Source: Ctena decussata
Lineage: Eukaryota > Mollusca > Bivalvia > Lucinida > Lucinidae
DNA: 64,000 nucleotides
Reading direction: 5' to 3'
NCBI GenBank assembly: GCA_963989385.1
Contig: OZ022500.1
Location: forward strand, 24,752,460 to 24,816,459
Part shown: one piece after another, positions 23,395 to 34,722 of the stretch
How the letters are laid out: the number at the start of each line of letters is the position of its first letter
Position numbering within the stretch: the first letter of the stretch is position 1
The notes under the pieces: generated by a model
The model's database searches: none
The model's input: only the letters and a program-made list of their open reading frames with translations
What the model was told of the DNA's origin: nothing
Program-made: the position numbers and the translations under genes

Positions 23395-23920
23395 CTGGGC
23401 CACCGTGGTTTAACTGGTAGGTTTCTTATGGTCCAGACTATCAGTGTTGCTATTTCTGTGAGTCCTCATCTTTGTTTTATCTTACTTGTATTTTTGGTTT
23501 CTATGTTCCTCAGATATTACACTTATGAGCTAGGAATCTTCCACGTGTCTGTAAAACCATAGCAGAACGAAAGGCTCGAACGCAAACCGGTTAAGCCCCA
23601 TCCCGCACCCCCCCTCCCCCCCCCCCCCCCCAAGTAATTTTATTACTGGCCGTCCCAAGGCAGCATTTCTGTTTTGGTTAATCTTGGTTGTTTTGTGTGT
23701 TGTTTGTTGGTATGTCTGTTATTGATATATTGTTTGTGATGTTAAGGCTAGCCCGGTGAACACCTACATGGTAAATGACTGTTCACATGGCTGCCGCTGG
23801 TGATGTCTCTGGTGGTAACTAATTTTGTGTTGTCTTTTTCCGACAAGGTGTCCTGGTTGGGATTTGGGATAGAATTGTGACAGTTCCAGAGAATTTTCTT
23901 ACTTACCTTTGCTAATAACA
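23395..23920 (+). repeat. Family-C repeat with C-rich tract
   Basis: Family-C order: TTTAACTGGTAGGTTTC near the start, TTTTATTACTGGCCGTCCC and AAGGCAGCA, TTGATATATTGTTTGTGATG, CACATGGCTGCCGCTG and CAGTTCCAGAGAATTTTC. It is closest to the copy at 27495-27855, which shares the CTAGCCCGGTGA segment. A C-tract (23608-23631, one T at 23615) expands the CCCCC run found at this position in other copies. Confidence 0.8.
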
Positions 23921-24326
23921 TTACCCAAATTTCATTTACAGGTATGAGTGTACAACTACCTTAAATTAATAAACTCACAATGGTGAATAAAATCGATATT
24001 AATTTAGAGCATCTTCTCATCAAAGGAAATAAAACTCTTATAACATCTTATCTTTAGATCATATCGTTGAGTGAAAACAACTTTATTACAACATAAACTA
24101 GCAAAAGGTCCTATCAGACTCGGATCTAGCAGGACAAACTAAGGTCTCAGGTGACAGTCAATTTAACACTACCAATAAAACACAGGTAGTTGACACAACT
24201 TTAAAACCAACCAAAACCAAAAACGCTAATACATGTCATATGGAAATCCAATATGGTGTAATTCCTTTCATATATGTGGCAAAATGACCATCAGTTTCAA
24301 CAGACTACGAACCTGGAACAATAGAT
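23921..24326. other. No recognisable feature
   Basis: AT-rich sequence without shared repeats seen. Confidence 0.55.
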
Positions 24327-24392
24327 GATTTATTCAAACATAAATAGCCGTCAAGTTTTGAAACTTAACGGCTGTTTTTATGTTTGAATCAG
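24327..24392. repeat. Hairpin, arms about 31 bp
   Basis: TTATTCAAACATAAATAGCC pairs with GGCTGTTTTTATGTTTGAAT, and the inner GTCAAGTTT pairs with AAACTTAAC. The tight loop suggests a strong cruciform or RNA hairpin. It overlaps the end of the minus-strand family-C flank. Confidence 0.85.
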
Positions 24393-24539
24393 CAGTTACA
24401 AAGAAAAACAATAGGCAACTAGAATTGTTTTCCTACGAAAAAAACAGATGTCTCCCCCCTTTTTGATGTCAAAAGCATCAGTCATTAAGACGCCAAGGGA
24501 AAAACAATATGTTTCCCTACCCTGAAGCAGGGATTCATA

Positions 24540-25920
24540 ATAAGTAAAAAGTATAAATGCAAGAGTTATAGTTGTTATGCTCTGCATGTCATGTAATGTT
24601 GACTGATAGTCATATTTAGTTTTTGTCAAAAAATATAAACGGATTCTCTTCATGAAAAAAATATAAATGCAAGAGTTACAGTGCTCTGCACGTCGTCTAT
24701 TTATATGTTGACTGATATTTGTATGAAGTTTCATGAATATAGCTTAAACGGTTTTCAAGTTATAGAGGTTAGACGATTGACACACGATTTTGTGAATGAC
24801 AAAGTTCCAAGGGAAATAACTCAAATAGTATAAATGCTGTGCTCTGCAGGTTGTCTAGTGTTGACTGACATTTGTATGAAGTTTCGTGAATATAGCTTGT
24901 CCGGTTTTCAAATAATAAAGCGATTGAGACACGATTTTGTGACTGACAAAGGTCCAAGGGAATTAACTCAAGAAGTATAAATGCAAGAGTTATGGTTCTT
25001 GCACTATGCAATTTTTCTAATGTTGATTGATATTTGTATGAAGTTTCGTGAATATAGCTTGAATGGTTTTCAAATTATAGAGCAGACACAACTGAGACAC
25101 GATTTTGTGACTGACAAAGTTCTAAGGGAAATAACTCAAATAGTATAAATGCTAAAGTTATGGTTCTTGCATTATGAACGTCGTCTGATGTTGATTGATA
25201 TTTGTATGACTTTTCATGAATATAGCTTGAATGGTTTTAAAGTTATAGACGGACTCGACTGAGACGCAATTTTGTGATGGACAAAGTTCCAAGGGAAATA
25301 ACTCAAAAAGTATAAACGCCAGAGTGCATTCTGCACGTCGTCTGATGTTGACTGATATTTGTATGAGCTTTCATGAATATAGCTTGAATGGTTTTAAAGT
25401 TAAAGACGGACTCTACTGAGACGCAATTTTGTGATGGACAAAGTTCCAAGGGAAATAACTCAAAAAGTATAAATGCCAGAGTTACCATTTGTGTACTCTG
25501 CACATCGCCTTATGTTGATTGATATTTGTATGAAGTTTTGTGAATAAAGCTTGAGCAGTTTTTAAGTTACAGAGCGGATACAATTGAAACACAATTTTGT
25601 GATGGACTAAGTTCCAAGGGAAATAACTCAAAAAGTATAAATGCCAGGGTTACCATTCTTGCACTCTGCACGTCGCCTCATGTTGATTGATATTTATATG
25701 AAGTTTCGCGAATATAGCTTGAGCGGTTTTCAAGTTATAGAACGGACACGATTGAAACACAATTTTGAGATGGACTAAGTTCCAAGGGAAATAACTCAAA
25801 AAGTATAAATGCCAGAGTTACCATTCTTGCATCTGCACGTCGTCTTATGTTGATTGATATTTATATTAAGTTTCGCGAATATAGCTTGAGCGGTTTTCAA
25901 GTTATAGAACGGACACGATT
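24540..25920. repeat. Tandem array, 145-170-bp units, about nine copies
   Basis: Each unit carries TATAAATGC, a CTCTGCACGTCGTC-type motif, GTTGATTGATATTTGTATGA, a CATGAATATAGCTTGA-type motif, and GACAAAGTTCCAAGGGAAAT followed by AACTCAAA. Anchors fall near 24548, 24659, 24827, 24973, 25141, 25308, 25466, 25636 and 25800. Open frames on the minus strand between 24396 and 25503 are repeat translations. Confidence 0.93.
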
Positions 25921-25923
25921 TGT

Positions 25924-25955
25924 GACAGACGGACGGACGGACAGACGGACAGACG
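25924..25955. repeat. GGAC/AGAC microsatellite
   Basis: GACAGACGGACGGACGGACA-type run between the array and the head stem-loop of element 3. It occupies the same position as the runs at 402-452 and 61368-61405. Confidence 0.9.
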
Positions 25956-26006
25956 CCCGGGGAAAAACGATATGTCTCCCGACCCTGAAGGGGGGAGACA
26001 TAATGA

Positions 26007-26440
26007 TCAAGAATTAATACAATCAAATCCCACATCCAGCCCTCAAAACGAAAAGGCGAAAAAAGGACACACAGAAATTGGCGAAAGTATACGAAAGACA
26101 CGTACGGTACACCGAATGAATAGGTCTTTCCCAAACAGATGGTCATTCAGCTACTCTAATTTAAAACAGCAGCAACATCTATTTTTACCTATTTTATATT
26201 TTAAATTACAAATACAAGATAAAATAGAAAAGAGAATGGGCAGCTGTTGCTCGAGACCATAGACGACACGCGGGCATAACGACATGTAACATTGAGAAAC
26301 CACAGCAGAAGTATATCGCCTTGGAACATGCAGTAATAGATTACTGGGAGGAGGGGCGGCTTAAACTAATTTCACTGGATCTAAACCATCGCCCTCTGCT
26401 TCTGCAGTAGTTCGACACATTTAGTTAGCTGTTTGGTCAG
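26007..26440 (-). repeat. Family-C repeat on minus strand, split by element 3
   Basis: Read on the minus strand it gives CAAACAGCTAACTAAATGTG, a TCCCAGTAATCTATTACTGC core, TTCCAAGGCGATATAC, GTTTTGAGGGCTGGATGTGG and GATTTGATTGTATTAATTCT. The repeat resumes across element 3 at 24418 (TTGCCTATTG on the minus strand). The frame 25972-26262 is a fusion across this junction and not a gene. Confidence 0.78.
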
Positions 26441-26774
26441 GTATTACTTACAAATGAGTTAAAGGAAATGAGCCACGAAATACTGCGTCTGAATATCATT
26501 CTAGTACTAGCTCTGAATACTATCATTCGCAATGGAAAGATCATTATAATATGGTGTGTAAAATAGTATAGCCTTGTTCTTTTATCAAACTATATACCGA
26601 AATAAAACTCAAGCAAATAGGCAAAAATGTTGTCGAAATTTAAACACAAGGCTCTCTGGAAGAAGTGAAAACGAATGACAATTTCTTGATTGCTATGGGT
26701 ATTTTATTCTGCCTGGTAAGGGTCCACAAGCGGCTATAATCGAGATTTATACGTGAATGCTGCATAATTGCTTG
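26441..26774. other. No recognisable feature
   Basis: AT-rich sequence separating two family-C copies of opposite orientation. Confidence 0.55.
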
Positions 26775-27215
26775 CATGGTGTTGGAATTTGATTTATGTG
26801 TTTACCGTGATGATTCATTGACGAGTTAGAGGGTTATCATGCGAACCGAACAACCAACTAAATGTTTTGTACCACTTCAGAAACTGAGGGTGAGGTTGGG
26901 CCTGTAAAATCGATTTAAGCCCCCCAGTAATTCATTACTGACCGTTCCAAGGCGGTAGTTCTGTTGTGGTTCTCTGTTGCCTGTTTTTGGTGTCAGAGTT
27001 TCTGTGATGTTTTACCTTATGTATGTTCTTATTATTTTTGGTTCGGTTTGGGTTGCTGAGTGGCCACCTTTTGGGAACAAGCTGCTCACTCGGTTGGCCA
27101 TATGCTCTCTGTATCTTGATTATTTGTAATCTTAGTTGTTTCCAAACTATGGTTTGAGGGCTGGATTTGGATTTTGATTGTTTCAGTTCCTGGTCTTTGC
27201 ATACTTTTTACTTTT
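26775..27215 (+). repeat. Family-C repeat nearly identical to the 10.3-kb copy
   Basis: From GGTGTTGGAATTTGATTTAT onward it matches 10330-10955 apart from a handful of single-base differences (for example TTGGTGTCAGAG versus TTGTTGTCAGAC). It carries one 184-bp unit where the other copy has two. Such similarity within 17 kb implies recent duplication or mobilisation. Confidence 0.9.
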
Positions 27216-27494
27216 AAAGGAGAGCTTGTAAATAGAAGTCCATGAAACAACCATAGTAATTAGTGCAGATAATGGCTCAATCTAAAACTCATAAACACAC
27301 ACACACGCACGCGCAGATGCGTGTCCACTTTTAAATGGTAGTCAGACAACTTACAGATTTCCTATTTGTATTTTGTTTAGTATAATAAAATGTCACCATC
27401 CGCAGATTTAAAATAATTAGGTAAGATAGATGTATTATATGTATCATGTATTTTGTATGGCCTTTGTTGGTTAAAGCAAATGTACAGTTTTTGG

Positions 27495-27855
27495 GTTGTA
27501 TCTGATGAACCAAGGGAGAAAGCGAGGGTTGGTCAGGTGTGCAAACCGGTTGAACTCCCAATAACTTCTTTACTGGCCGTCCCAAGGCGGCACTCTGTTT
27601 TGATTCTTCTTGGTTGTGTTATGTGTTGTTTGTTGCCATGTCTGTTATTGATATATTGTTTGTGATGGAAAGGCTAGCCCGGTGACCATCTACATGGGTA
27701 ATGGCTGTTCACATGGCTGCCGCTGATGACTGTCTTTGGTGGTGACTAATTTGTGTCTTGGTTCTGGGGTGGAATCTGGGATTGAATTGTGTATGTTTCT
27801 GAGAATTTCGCTATTTACTTTTGGACTGACTGTGCCAGTCATAAAAAATGTACTG
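27495..27855 (+). repeat. Family-C repeat (subfamily with 23.4 kb)
   Basis: TTCTTTACTGGCCGTCCCAA and GGCGGCACTCTG, TTGATATATTGTTTGTGATG, AAGGCTAGCCCGGTGACCA and CACATGGCTGCCGCTGATG match the 23395-23920 copy in order. The end of the copy, GAATTGTGTATGTTTCTGAG, is diverged. A small CA/CG dinucleotide run lies upstream at 27297-27315. Confidence 0.8.
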
Positions 27856-27939
27856 TTCTATATTGTTATCTTGTTTCGCCCTTCTTGGTTTGTTGGTGTG
27901 TTGGATGGATTGTGCTTTGTGGTTGTGGCTTTTCTGGGA

Positions 27940-28174
27940 TTCCGCGACATGAGAAAACTATCAATGTGGCTGTGCACCCAGCGCAGACTCAGATCAGCCT
28001 GGGCATTCGCCAAGTCTGATCAGACTCTTCGTTAAGCGCTTTAAGGGTAGCTAAGGGTCGAAGCTACCCCCATACGGGCAGCAAAGACTCTGATCAGACT
28101 GGGCGGAAATCCAGGCTTATCTAAGTTTGCGCTGGGCGCACAACCACTTTGTTGGTTTTCTCGTGTCGTGTCTC
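27940..28174. mobile_element. MITE-A copy, left terminus degraded
   Basis: The internal arms are well preserved (CCCAGCGCAGACTCAGATCA and its complement). The right end CTCGTGTCGTGTCTC is slightly changed and the left end (CCGCGACATGAGAAAAC) is more so. Two frames overlapping it (27736-28035 and 27789-28019) read through repeats. Confidence 0.88.
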
Positions 28175-28444
28175 AAATGATCATGAGTTTTATAAGATAC
28201 CGTTAGGTAGCCACTTCAGGTGAGTTAAGATATGTTCGGAAACCGTCTGATGCCATATCACAACATGTTTGATTTTGTCAAATAATGGAAAGTTGGCAAT
28301 TCAAATAATACCATTTACTGCATTATGTTTTTCGATATACATGTAGCAACGTATAAATAGTTAGGTAAAACTCACAGTTCCAGATAAAAAGGGATTTGAA
28401 GGATACTTCTGAAAATTCTGTTCTCATTTTTCAATGAAACACAC

Positions 28445-28500
28445 TTTGTGATCTCTCATTAGGACCGTTTCGTCAGACGGTTCTAATGAGGGGTCACAAC
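28445..28500. repeat. Foldback hairpin, arms about 25 bp
   Basis: GTGATCTCTCATTAGGACCG pairs with CGGTTCTAATGAGGGGTCAC around a short loop. The related, more degraded hairpin at 20510-20566 is followed by a similar AATAATNNTNAAAGATAAA stretch, so these are two members of one small family. Confidence 0.8.
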
Positions 28501-28544
28501 ATAATAATTAATGATAAAAGTTTAGATCCTTTAAGAGCAAAGAA

Positions 28545-28800
28545 AACATTCATAAGTAAGAAGTTGGGCCATACCGCGGTTTCGGCTATTCAAGCCTCAT
28601 CAGTGACCCTTTAAATCTGGCACAAGGAGCCAGAGGAAAAAAACAGTAAATTTGCAGTTTTAACATGGCAGTCGTCTCAAAGACTGATATAAGTCGAAAA
28701 ATACCAAAATATTTCAAATTTGTTTAGAAAATGAATCTAAACGTATGATCATTTCTGACTTCTCAGAATATATTCCATGATCTCAAAGGTAATAAGTATG
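28545..28800 (-). repeat. Family-E interspersed repeat on minus strand
   Basis: On the minus strand it reads GAATATATTCTGAGAA, then AGGGTCACTGATGAGGCTT, GAATAGCCGAAACCGCGG and TATGGCCCA. The same blocks occur at 46395-46700, 56785-57070 and 61740-61880. No coding function is evident. Confidence 0.7.
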
Positions 28801-29183
28801 TATTTTTGACGAAATATGGACAATTAGCCCTGAATTGTCCTTATTTCCCGTTCTCATCTGGAGCTGCACTGCAAACTTCAGTTAAGGCTCGAACGTTCTT
28901 ACTGGACTTGAGTTCGATAAAACCATAGCTACTGCATATACATCTTTATGGAGACATGCTACATATTTATTCTTAAAAAAAACTATAATAATCAAATAAC
29001 TTACCATTTTGAATAACACCTCTTCCCACCCACCAGCTCGTTGTCCTCGGCTAACTTCTACTCATATAATAGTCCATAAAGTGATTTTAACACTCTGAAA
29101 ATAAAAAACAAACGATAATTAGACAAATAATTTATATGAAAAAGTATAACCAAGGTCAGACTGCATCGAATGGTTAAATTAAC
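28801..29183. other. No recognisable feature
   Basis: AT-rich sequence without shared repeats seen. Confidence 0.55.
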
Positions 29184-29410
29184 CAGGGGTCGGATTTATA
29201 TGACAACTAAAGTGGTTGCTATGCTGTTGCTGAGGCTGAATTTCTATGAAGGAGATTCCCTACAACTATGAAATTTTCTTTTGAGGAACAGTCTTTTTCA
29301 GACTGTTCCTCCAGAGCAAATTTCATAGTTGTAGGGAATCTCCTTCATAGAAATTCCGCCTTAGCAACAGCATAGAAACGACATAAGTCGTTTTATAAAT
29401 ACGGCTCCAG
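29184..29410. mobile_element. MITE-B copy, 227 bp
   Basis: Same length and order as the copies at 16216, 49580 and 52412. The termini are slightly diverged (GGGTCGGATTTATATGAC at left). CAG directly precedes GGGTCGG and follows the right terminus, giving a plausible 3-bp target duplication CAG. The central hairpin is preserved. Confidence 0.9.
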
Positions 29411-30944
29411 TTCTCTACTTTATGTCATCTTGGTTCATTCAGAGCGCCCTTTTATGTTAAAGAATATTGTTCTAAACATTATCTGCCTCTATTTACATTT
29501 CAACTCCTATTAACTCAAACTACTGAGTTCTCAAAGTAAATTTGCTGGGATCAGAACATTTACATTGAGATATCACTAGTTTGGAATGAACTTCAACTTT
29601 CAGATGTTGTGAGTTGACTGAACTTACATTAATTGGTTAAAGAGATCTCATTTACAGCTATAACATTATATACAAGAGATACCTTTACCCCAGAGTAGCT
29701 TTGCATTTGGTGGCTAAGGGTACCCTACCTATCACAAAGAGACGGCTTCTTTTATCAGAAATTCAAGAATATTCTGGTTGTCTGCCCGTCATGTGAAAAC
29801 CAAATGTTAATCATCTGTCTGTTACTTTTTTCAGCCAGGGGATGCCTCCTGCAAAAAAGGAGGTCGAGGAGAACGATTAATAGTTTCTTTTATTCTCATT
29901 GACCTCCTTTTTTCACCTGAGTTTCGTAACTTTTCGTACAGGCACGGAATATTTTTTTTTGTCTTTGATGCAGCTGAAAATGTTCGTCACACAATTAAAA
30001 ACGAAGCAAAATCAGCAATACAAATCGGTTTATTTCTTTATTCATCTTGCACAAAATCGACAGAACTATTGTATGTCATTGCCACAGTCGTTATTTAATG
30101 CACTGGCATTGGTTACCATCAAATGATGCTTTAGCCAACCGCTTACAAATAACTTCAAAACTTAATATGGTTAGAGGAAATCAATTTATCAGCATTTACG
30201 TTGACATAAGGGCTGTGAAGGTAATGCTACATTGTTTTTAAGTTAATAACACATTGAAAAAAAAGCCAAATTTGAATAATACAGGTACATGTAGTCATAA
30301 CATGCCCTTTCATTTAAACATAACAAGTACGTAGGAAGGAAATGCAATATACTACAAGATATGTGGTCCATGATAAATATAATTATTATATATATATATG
30401 TATCGCCGACTTAGCTGCAGTGGTTGATACACTGGAAAAGTCAGCTTTAAAACAAAAACATATTTTCGCAAAAACTTAATTTAACTTTTGCCAAAATGAT
30501 AACACACCCTAATGCTTTCAGATCTGAAAGTGATTATCGCTTTCACTTACAAATACGAATCATTACATACCTTCAGGCGTTACTCTCAAATTACATCTCT
30601 GACAACACACATGTAAACTTATAATTTCCGGCAGGTAGCTTTCCTACCTTATAGAAAGAACGCCATCCAAAATACATGAACCTATCCGTGATGTTAGTCT
30701 ATATACTCGAATTATTGCGTGCGTTATCAACTCCCCAGTGCATACTTGAATTGCGTTCAAACAGATCCATATATATGGTCCCAACAAAAACTTCAAGAGT
30801 TGTTTTCATTACCGAGTCATGTTATAAGATTACCGCAATTAGGCTCAATGTTTAAATACCCCACTCAATTAATTGTAATTAACTGTATTTATGTTAAAAT
30901 TTAAATAAACTGATTTAGCTATTCGGCGTTGCGTCATAAAGTAT
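29411..30944. other. No recognisable feature; small hairpin at 29840-29910 and TA run
   Basis: GGGATGCCTCCTGCAAAAAAGGAGGTC near 29840 and GACCTCCTTTTTTC near 29903 form an imperfect inverted pair. A short TA run lies at about 30387-30400. Frames of 60-75 codons have no recognised domain. Confidence 0.45.
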
Positions 30945-31032
30945 CCGCGGAACGGCAAACAGCGCAGACCATGATCAAACTGCTCCTTAGGAGCAGTTTG
31001 ATCAGGTTTGCACTATTTGCGCATGCCCTCCT
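30945..31032. repeat. Foldback with perfect 15-bp stem and 3-base loop
   Basis: TGATCAAACTGCTCC (30972-30986), loop TTA, GGAGCAGTTTGATCA (30990-31004) is a perfect hairpin. Weaker pairing continues outward for about 25 bases each side. It vaguely resembles the inner arms of MITE-A (GATCAGACTG-type) but lacks its ends. Confidence 0.85.
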
Positions 31033-31556
31033 GTAGTTATATTTAGCTTTAATTCGGCAGTGCAGTGTTCGTTAATATTTAATCACAGAATTTGCACTAC
31101 TCTTTCCATTAGTGTGCGGTAGTAGAAAACAGATGTCGGGATACATTATCGTCAGAATCGATTTCATTTCGTTCCATTCAGCTGTCAGTTGTCCAGTGTT
31201 ATCTGCGTTCCTGATGCATTTTCTCCCAAATCCGATGGGATGTTTCTTGGCACCTCTGATGCATATAAAATGAATACACAAAATAATTTCAGATTGTTTT
31301 GGCAATAGAACAAGCGACCACAATAAGGAAAAATATTTTCATCAACAAAACAGCCAACAATGAGAGCACAACACATTGCAGCTTCGTCAGCATGTTTAGA
31401 TATATTAAAATTATACGCGCATTGTTGCATTTTCAACCATGATAACTGTAAACAATATAAATGTACTTACCCGTCTACCATTAATTTTTTTATTATTATA
31501 CTTTTGTTTAATTTACTTTTGTCCAAATGCATAAATGGAATGGTTTAGAAGTATAT
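31033..31556. other. No recognisable feature
   Basis: Overlapping 83-codon frames on the minus strand (31072-31436) have no recognised domain or conserved motif. Confidence 0.5.
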
Positions 31557-31785
31557 GAGCCGCGACACGACAAAACCAACAATGTGGTTGTGCGCCCAGC
31601 GCAGACTCAGATCAGATCCGCCCAGTCTGATCAGAGTCTTCACTGTCCGCATGGAGGTAGCTTAGACCCTTACCTACCCTTTAAGCGCTTAGCAAAGGGT
31701 CTGATCAGACTTGGCGGATGCCCAGGCTGATCTGAGTCTGCGCTGGGCGGACAACCCCTTTGTTGGTTTTGTCATGTTGCGGCTC
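31557..31785. mobile_element. MITE-A copy
   Basis: The termini are GAGCCGCGACACGACAAAAC and GTCATGTTGCGGCTC. The left arm lacks CCTGGGCA relative to other copies. Flanks ATAT and AGTT do not form a perfect target duplication. Confidence 0.92.
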
Positions 31786-32364
31786 AGTTAAGTCCAAACT
31801 CATGAACCATAGAAACATTGACAAATCCGAAATATTTAGATACAAATGCATGGACCTCAAAACAGAGGTGTGTCAGCTTTGATTGCTTTCTGTCATTTAA
31901 AAGTATAGAAAGCATAAAACATGGTTTGATTGATACAATTTAGAAATAATGAATATAAGCTGCACTCTGAAATATAAGCTTTGCGACAAGAAGCTATCAG
32001 TCTCGCAAAGATCAATATGCGAATTTTTGCAAACTTGTTAGACGCTAGGTTTTTCATTTTTAACGATAAAAATTAAATAAAATGCGATTTGCAAATGTTT
32101 TATGACTTTTTTACATTTCAATTATATTTCGAACTTGTACAATTATTTTTATTTGTGTTGTTCTTTTACTTATTTTTTTTAACAAATACAGAAGAACGAC
32201 ATTCTTTCATATTCTTTCTGAAATAAATTTTGGCATAACAGTCGACACGGGTTCAATATCTGATGCAGCTTTGATAACACATTTTAAAAAATATAAATAT
32301 TGAATCTATCGCATCGATCCATCAGTCTAAATATTTACTGAAACAGACTCTTGTTTGAAACTCA
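31786..32364. other. No recognisable feature
   Basis: Very AT-rich sequence without shared repeats seen. Confidence 0.55.
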
Positions 32365-32670
32365 GGTTTAAACCTCCCAGTAGTTATTACTGACCGTCCC
32401 AAGGCGGTACTTTCGTTACGGTTGCATTTGTTTTATGTTCGGTGCTGTTTAATTTATTGTGTTCTCATTTTAACCCTTCTATTGGTCTTAATTATTTAGT
32501 TCAATAAAGATAGCTGAGTTGCCACCTATTTGGGAAAGAGCTGCTGACTCGGCTTATCACTTGTAATTTATTGTTTGTTGGGATGTCTTTGTCAATCTTT
32601 CCCCTTGATGTTTGGGATAGGGTTTGGGATCTGATTCAGTCAGTTCCTGAAGTGTAGTTACTCTTTAAAT
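32365..32670 (+). repeat. Family-C repeat (subfamily with 5.0 kb)
   Basis: AGTAGTTATTACTGACCGTC, CCAAGGCGGTACTTTCGTTA, TTATGTTCGGTGCTGTTTAA and GGGTTTGGGATCTGATTCAG closely match 5110-5420. This copy retains GAGCTGCTGACTCGGC, which the 5.0-kb copy has lost. Confidence 0.85.
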
Positions 32671-33402
32671 TTCTATGTCTCCAATATATATCAATTGTAT
32701 ATGCTCGAACTAGCGGTCATAAAAATATTCAAGACAGCCCGGTCAGGACAAGCACAATGGCTTTTGTAAAATTTATTCGATTCAGCTTTTATCTGGTCTG
32801 TCTGTGCACATCCTGTGCATATGGGAAAGTTCGTTTGCTTCATGTGCAAACTGAATCCTTTGAATTCTGTTTTCATTTTATTTCATGTTATTATTCATTT
32901 ATTTTTAATTCTGGCTGATACAAGCTTTATCTTGATCATAAATCTTCATCATCGACCTGTACAAAAGTCGCATTTATTAAGTTATTAATAGATATTTTAT
33001 CTTAGACGTACTTTTCATACTTCTTTAACGCATATTCCCATCCATTACAGAACATTTTATCACTTCATGCTGTCATGTAACACTTTTCCAGACAGAGAGG
33101 GTCGATTGAAAAGTTACACCTGTTCCCACCTGCGCTCATGCTTAGATCGATTGAAAATCTACAAAACACGCAATTCAAGCGGCACTCACTATCTTAAATG
33201 ATTCTAGGTATATTGTCTGATTTCAGATTATCAAATACTTTTAATTTGCTGTATTAATACCCATTGGTAATTAATTCTACAGCTAGTTACTTATAATCCA
33301 TACCCGGAAATCTAACACTCCTTTATTTTATCTATTTATTTATTTTCTTTTCTCCTCGTTCTGTTCACTAAATGACTGTTTGTATATAATATCTTACTCA
33401 TA
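32671..33402. other. No recognisable feature
   Basis: AT-rich sequence without credible open frames. Confidence 0.55.
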
Positions 33403-33745
33403 TCCAGATAGGGGGAGTTTTTCGGGTATTCCCTGGAATTGGTTCTGTTGGTTTCTAGTGAAGATATGTGTTGTGACTTCTTACTAGAGCCACCTCGCAA
33501 AGGTGGTTGTAGTGAGTGTTCGCTGCACATATTCTTATGGTGGTTGGTTGTCATTGGCCGCCCCCTTATCTGGAAAATTACCATTTGCGTTTCAAAATTT
33601 ATTTGTACATGTATTGTTTTGTACGTCATTGCCTTATTGTCTTGATGTATATATCACTGTATGGGGAGGACCGTAACTAATGTTGAAAGAACTTGTGGTC
33701 CGACCCAATTGCTTGACATATTAAGAGGCAATAAAATATGTTTAA
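33403..33745 (+). other. Possible 3' end of an old retroelement or transcript
   Basis: Positions 33403-33577 are bounded by an inverted pair (TCCAGATAGGGGG and CCCCCTTATCTGGA). About 150 bases further on is GGCAATAAAATATG, a consensus AATAAA polyadenylation hexamer. The frames on both strands (33336-33645) have no recognised domain. I cannot tell a degenerate LINE tail from chance. Confidence 0.25.
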
Positions 33746-34559
33746 ACTAATTATTTATAATGTTTAACATCTGAACTTTTCTTCATACCCACAAATGTAA
33801 ATAAAAGCAGAATAAAGTAAAAATACTAACTTCAGGTTCGTATCAAAGCCAATTTGCTTTCGGAAGTGGGGAGTTTTAAATACGGTAAGTATTCTATATG
33901 TTGGATAATAATTATTTGTTATTCGTGCTAGAAGTAAATCATGTTTTTGAAAGTGTTGCTTTCATACTGTTGTGAATAAATCATAAATTTAACTTACCTT
34001 CTGTGTTATTTTAGCGAACCAGCAGCAAATAAATATTGGTAAATAAATATTTGTACAGCCGTTTCCATTAGAATATATCAGATTGTTATGGTGTTTTCAC
34101 TGAGAGTTGCACAATATGCTTCAGTCCGTTGGGTATAGCTCATTTGGTGCGAAATCTATAGCACAACTGCACATAACAAAAGCTTAAAACTGTTTGGAAC
34201 AAAACATGTCTCTATTAAGATTGATGGCGTTGTCATTATGCATTAATACACGACAGAGCTTAGATTTGTTATTAAACAAAATGTAGAAATATTTTGAATT
34301 ATTGAGAATTTGGTGTGTCCATTTATCGATAAAGGGGTGTCTAGTTTGGTTTATTTTTATCATTTTTTTTATTTTAGTTTAAGGATAAATACCCATTTGT
34401 CAAACAAAACTAGTGTAGACGCCAATTAGACGAAAAAATTGCGGGGTCTAATTTTGGACTCCACTTTTTACAAATGTCCTCTTTATGGGACACTTTGCAG
34501 AATAGGGTTATCCAAAGGCACAGAAAAATGAAAAAAAAAATAAAAAAAATGGAACAAAG
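33746..34559. other. No recognisable feature
   Basis: AT-rich sequence with an A-rich tract near 34525-34550. Confidence 0.55.
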
Positions 34560-34632
34560 TATTTTCAACAACAGAAACACTCAAACAAACAAAGCAGAAC
34601 CGTCTTAGAATGGTCAGTAGTAGAACTTTTTT
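34560..34632 (-). repeat. Family-C core fragment on minus strand
   Basis: On the minus strand it reads CTACTACTGACCATTCTAAG followed by ACGGTTCTG, the variant core also seen at 15895-15925. A MITE-A fragment abuts it immediately. Confidence 0.6.
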
Positions 34633-34722
34633 TGAATCGCAACACGACAAAACGAACAAAAAAGCATATGCGCCAAGCGAATACTCAGCTCAGCCTGGGC
34701 ATCCAAAGCAAGACTGAAACGT
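34633..34722. mobile_element. MITE-A fragment, left half only
   Basis: GAATCGCAACACGACAAAACGAACAAA followed by GCGCCAAGCGAATACTCAGC and TCAGCCTGGGCATCC is the left arm. The right half is missing. Confidence 0.75.

Larger units (their letters stand above)
24419..26006 (-). mobile_element. Helitron-like non-autonomous element 3 with 168-bp minisatellite
   Basis: On the minus strand it starts TCATTATGTCTCCC after an A. A head stem-loop follows (TGTCTCCC with GGGAGACA, plus-strand 25973-26000), then a GTCC/GTCT microsatellite (plus 25924-25955) and about nine units of roughly 145-170 bp. A second GGGGGGAGACA motif follows. It ends with a hairpin (TGTTTT/AAAACA), a 3-base spacer and CTAG before T (plus-strand complement at 24419-24422). 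The outer flanks join into a family-C copy on the minus strand, which indicates insertion between A and T without duplication, as Helitrons do. No Rep/helicase frame is present, so it is non-autonomous. Confidence 0.8.
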
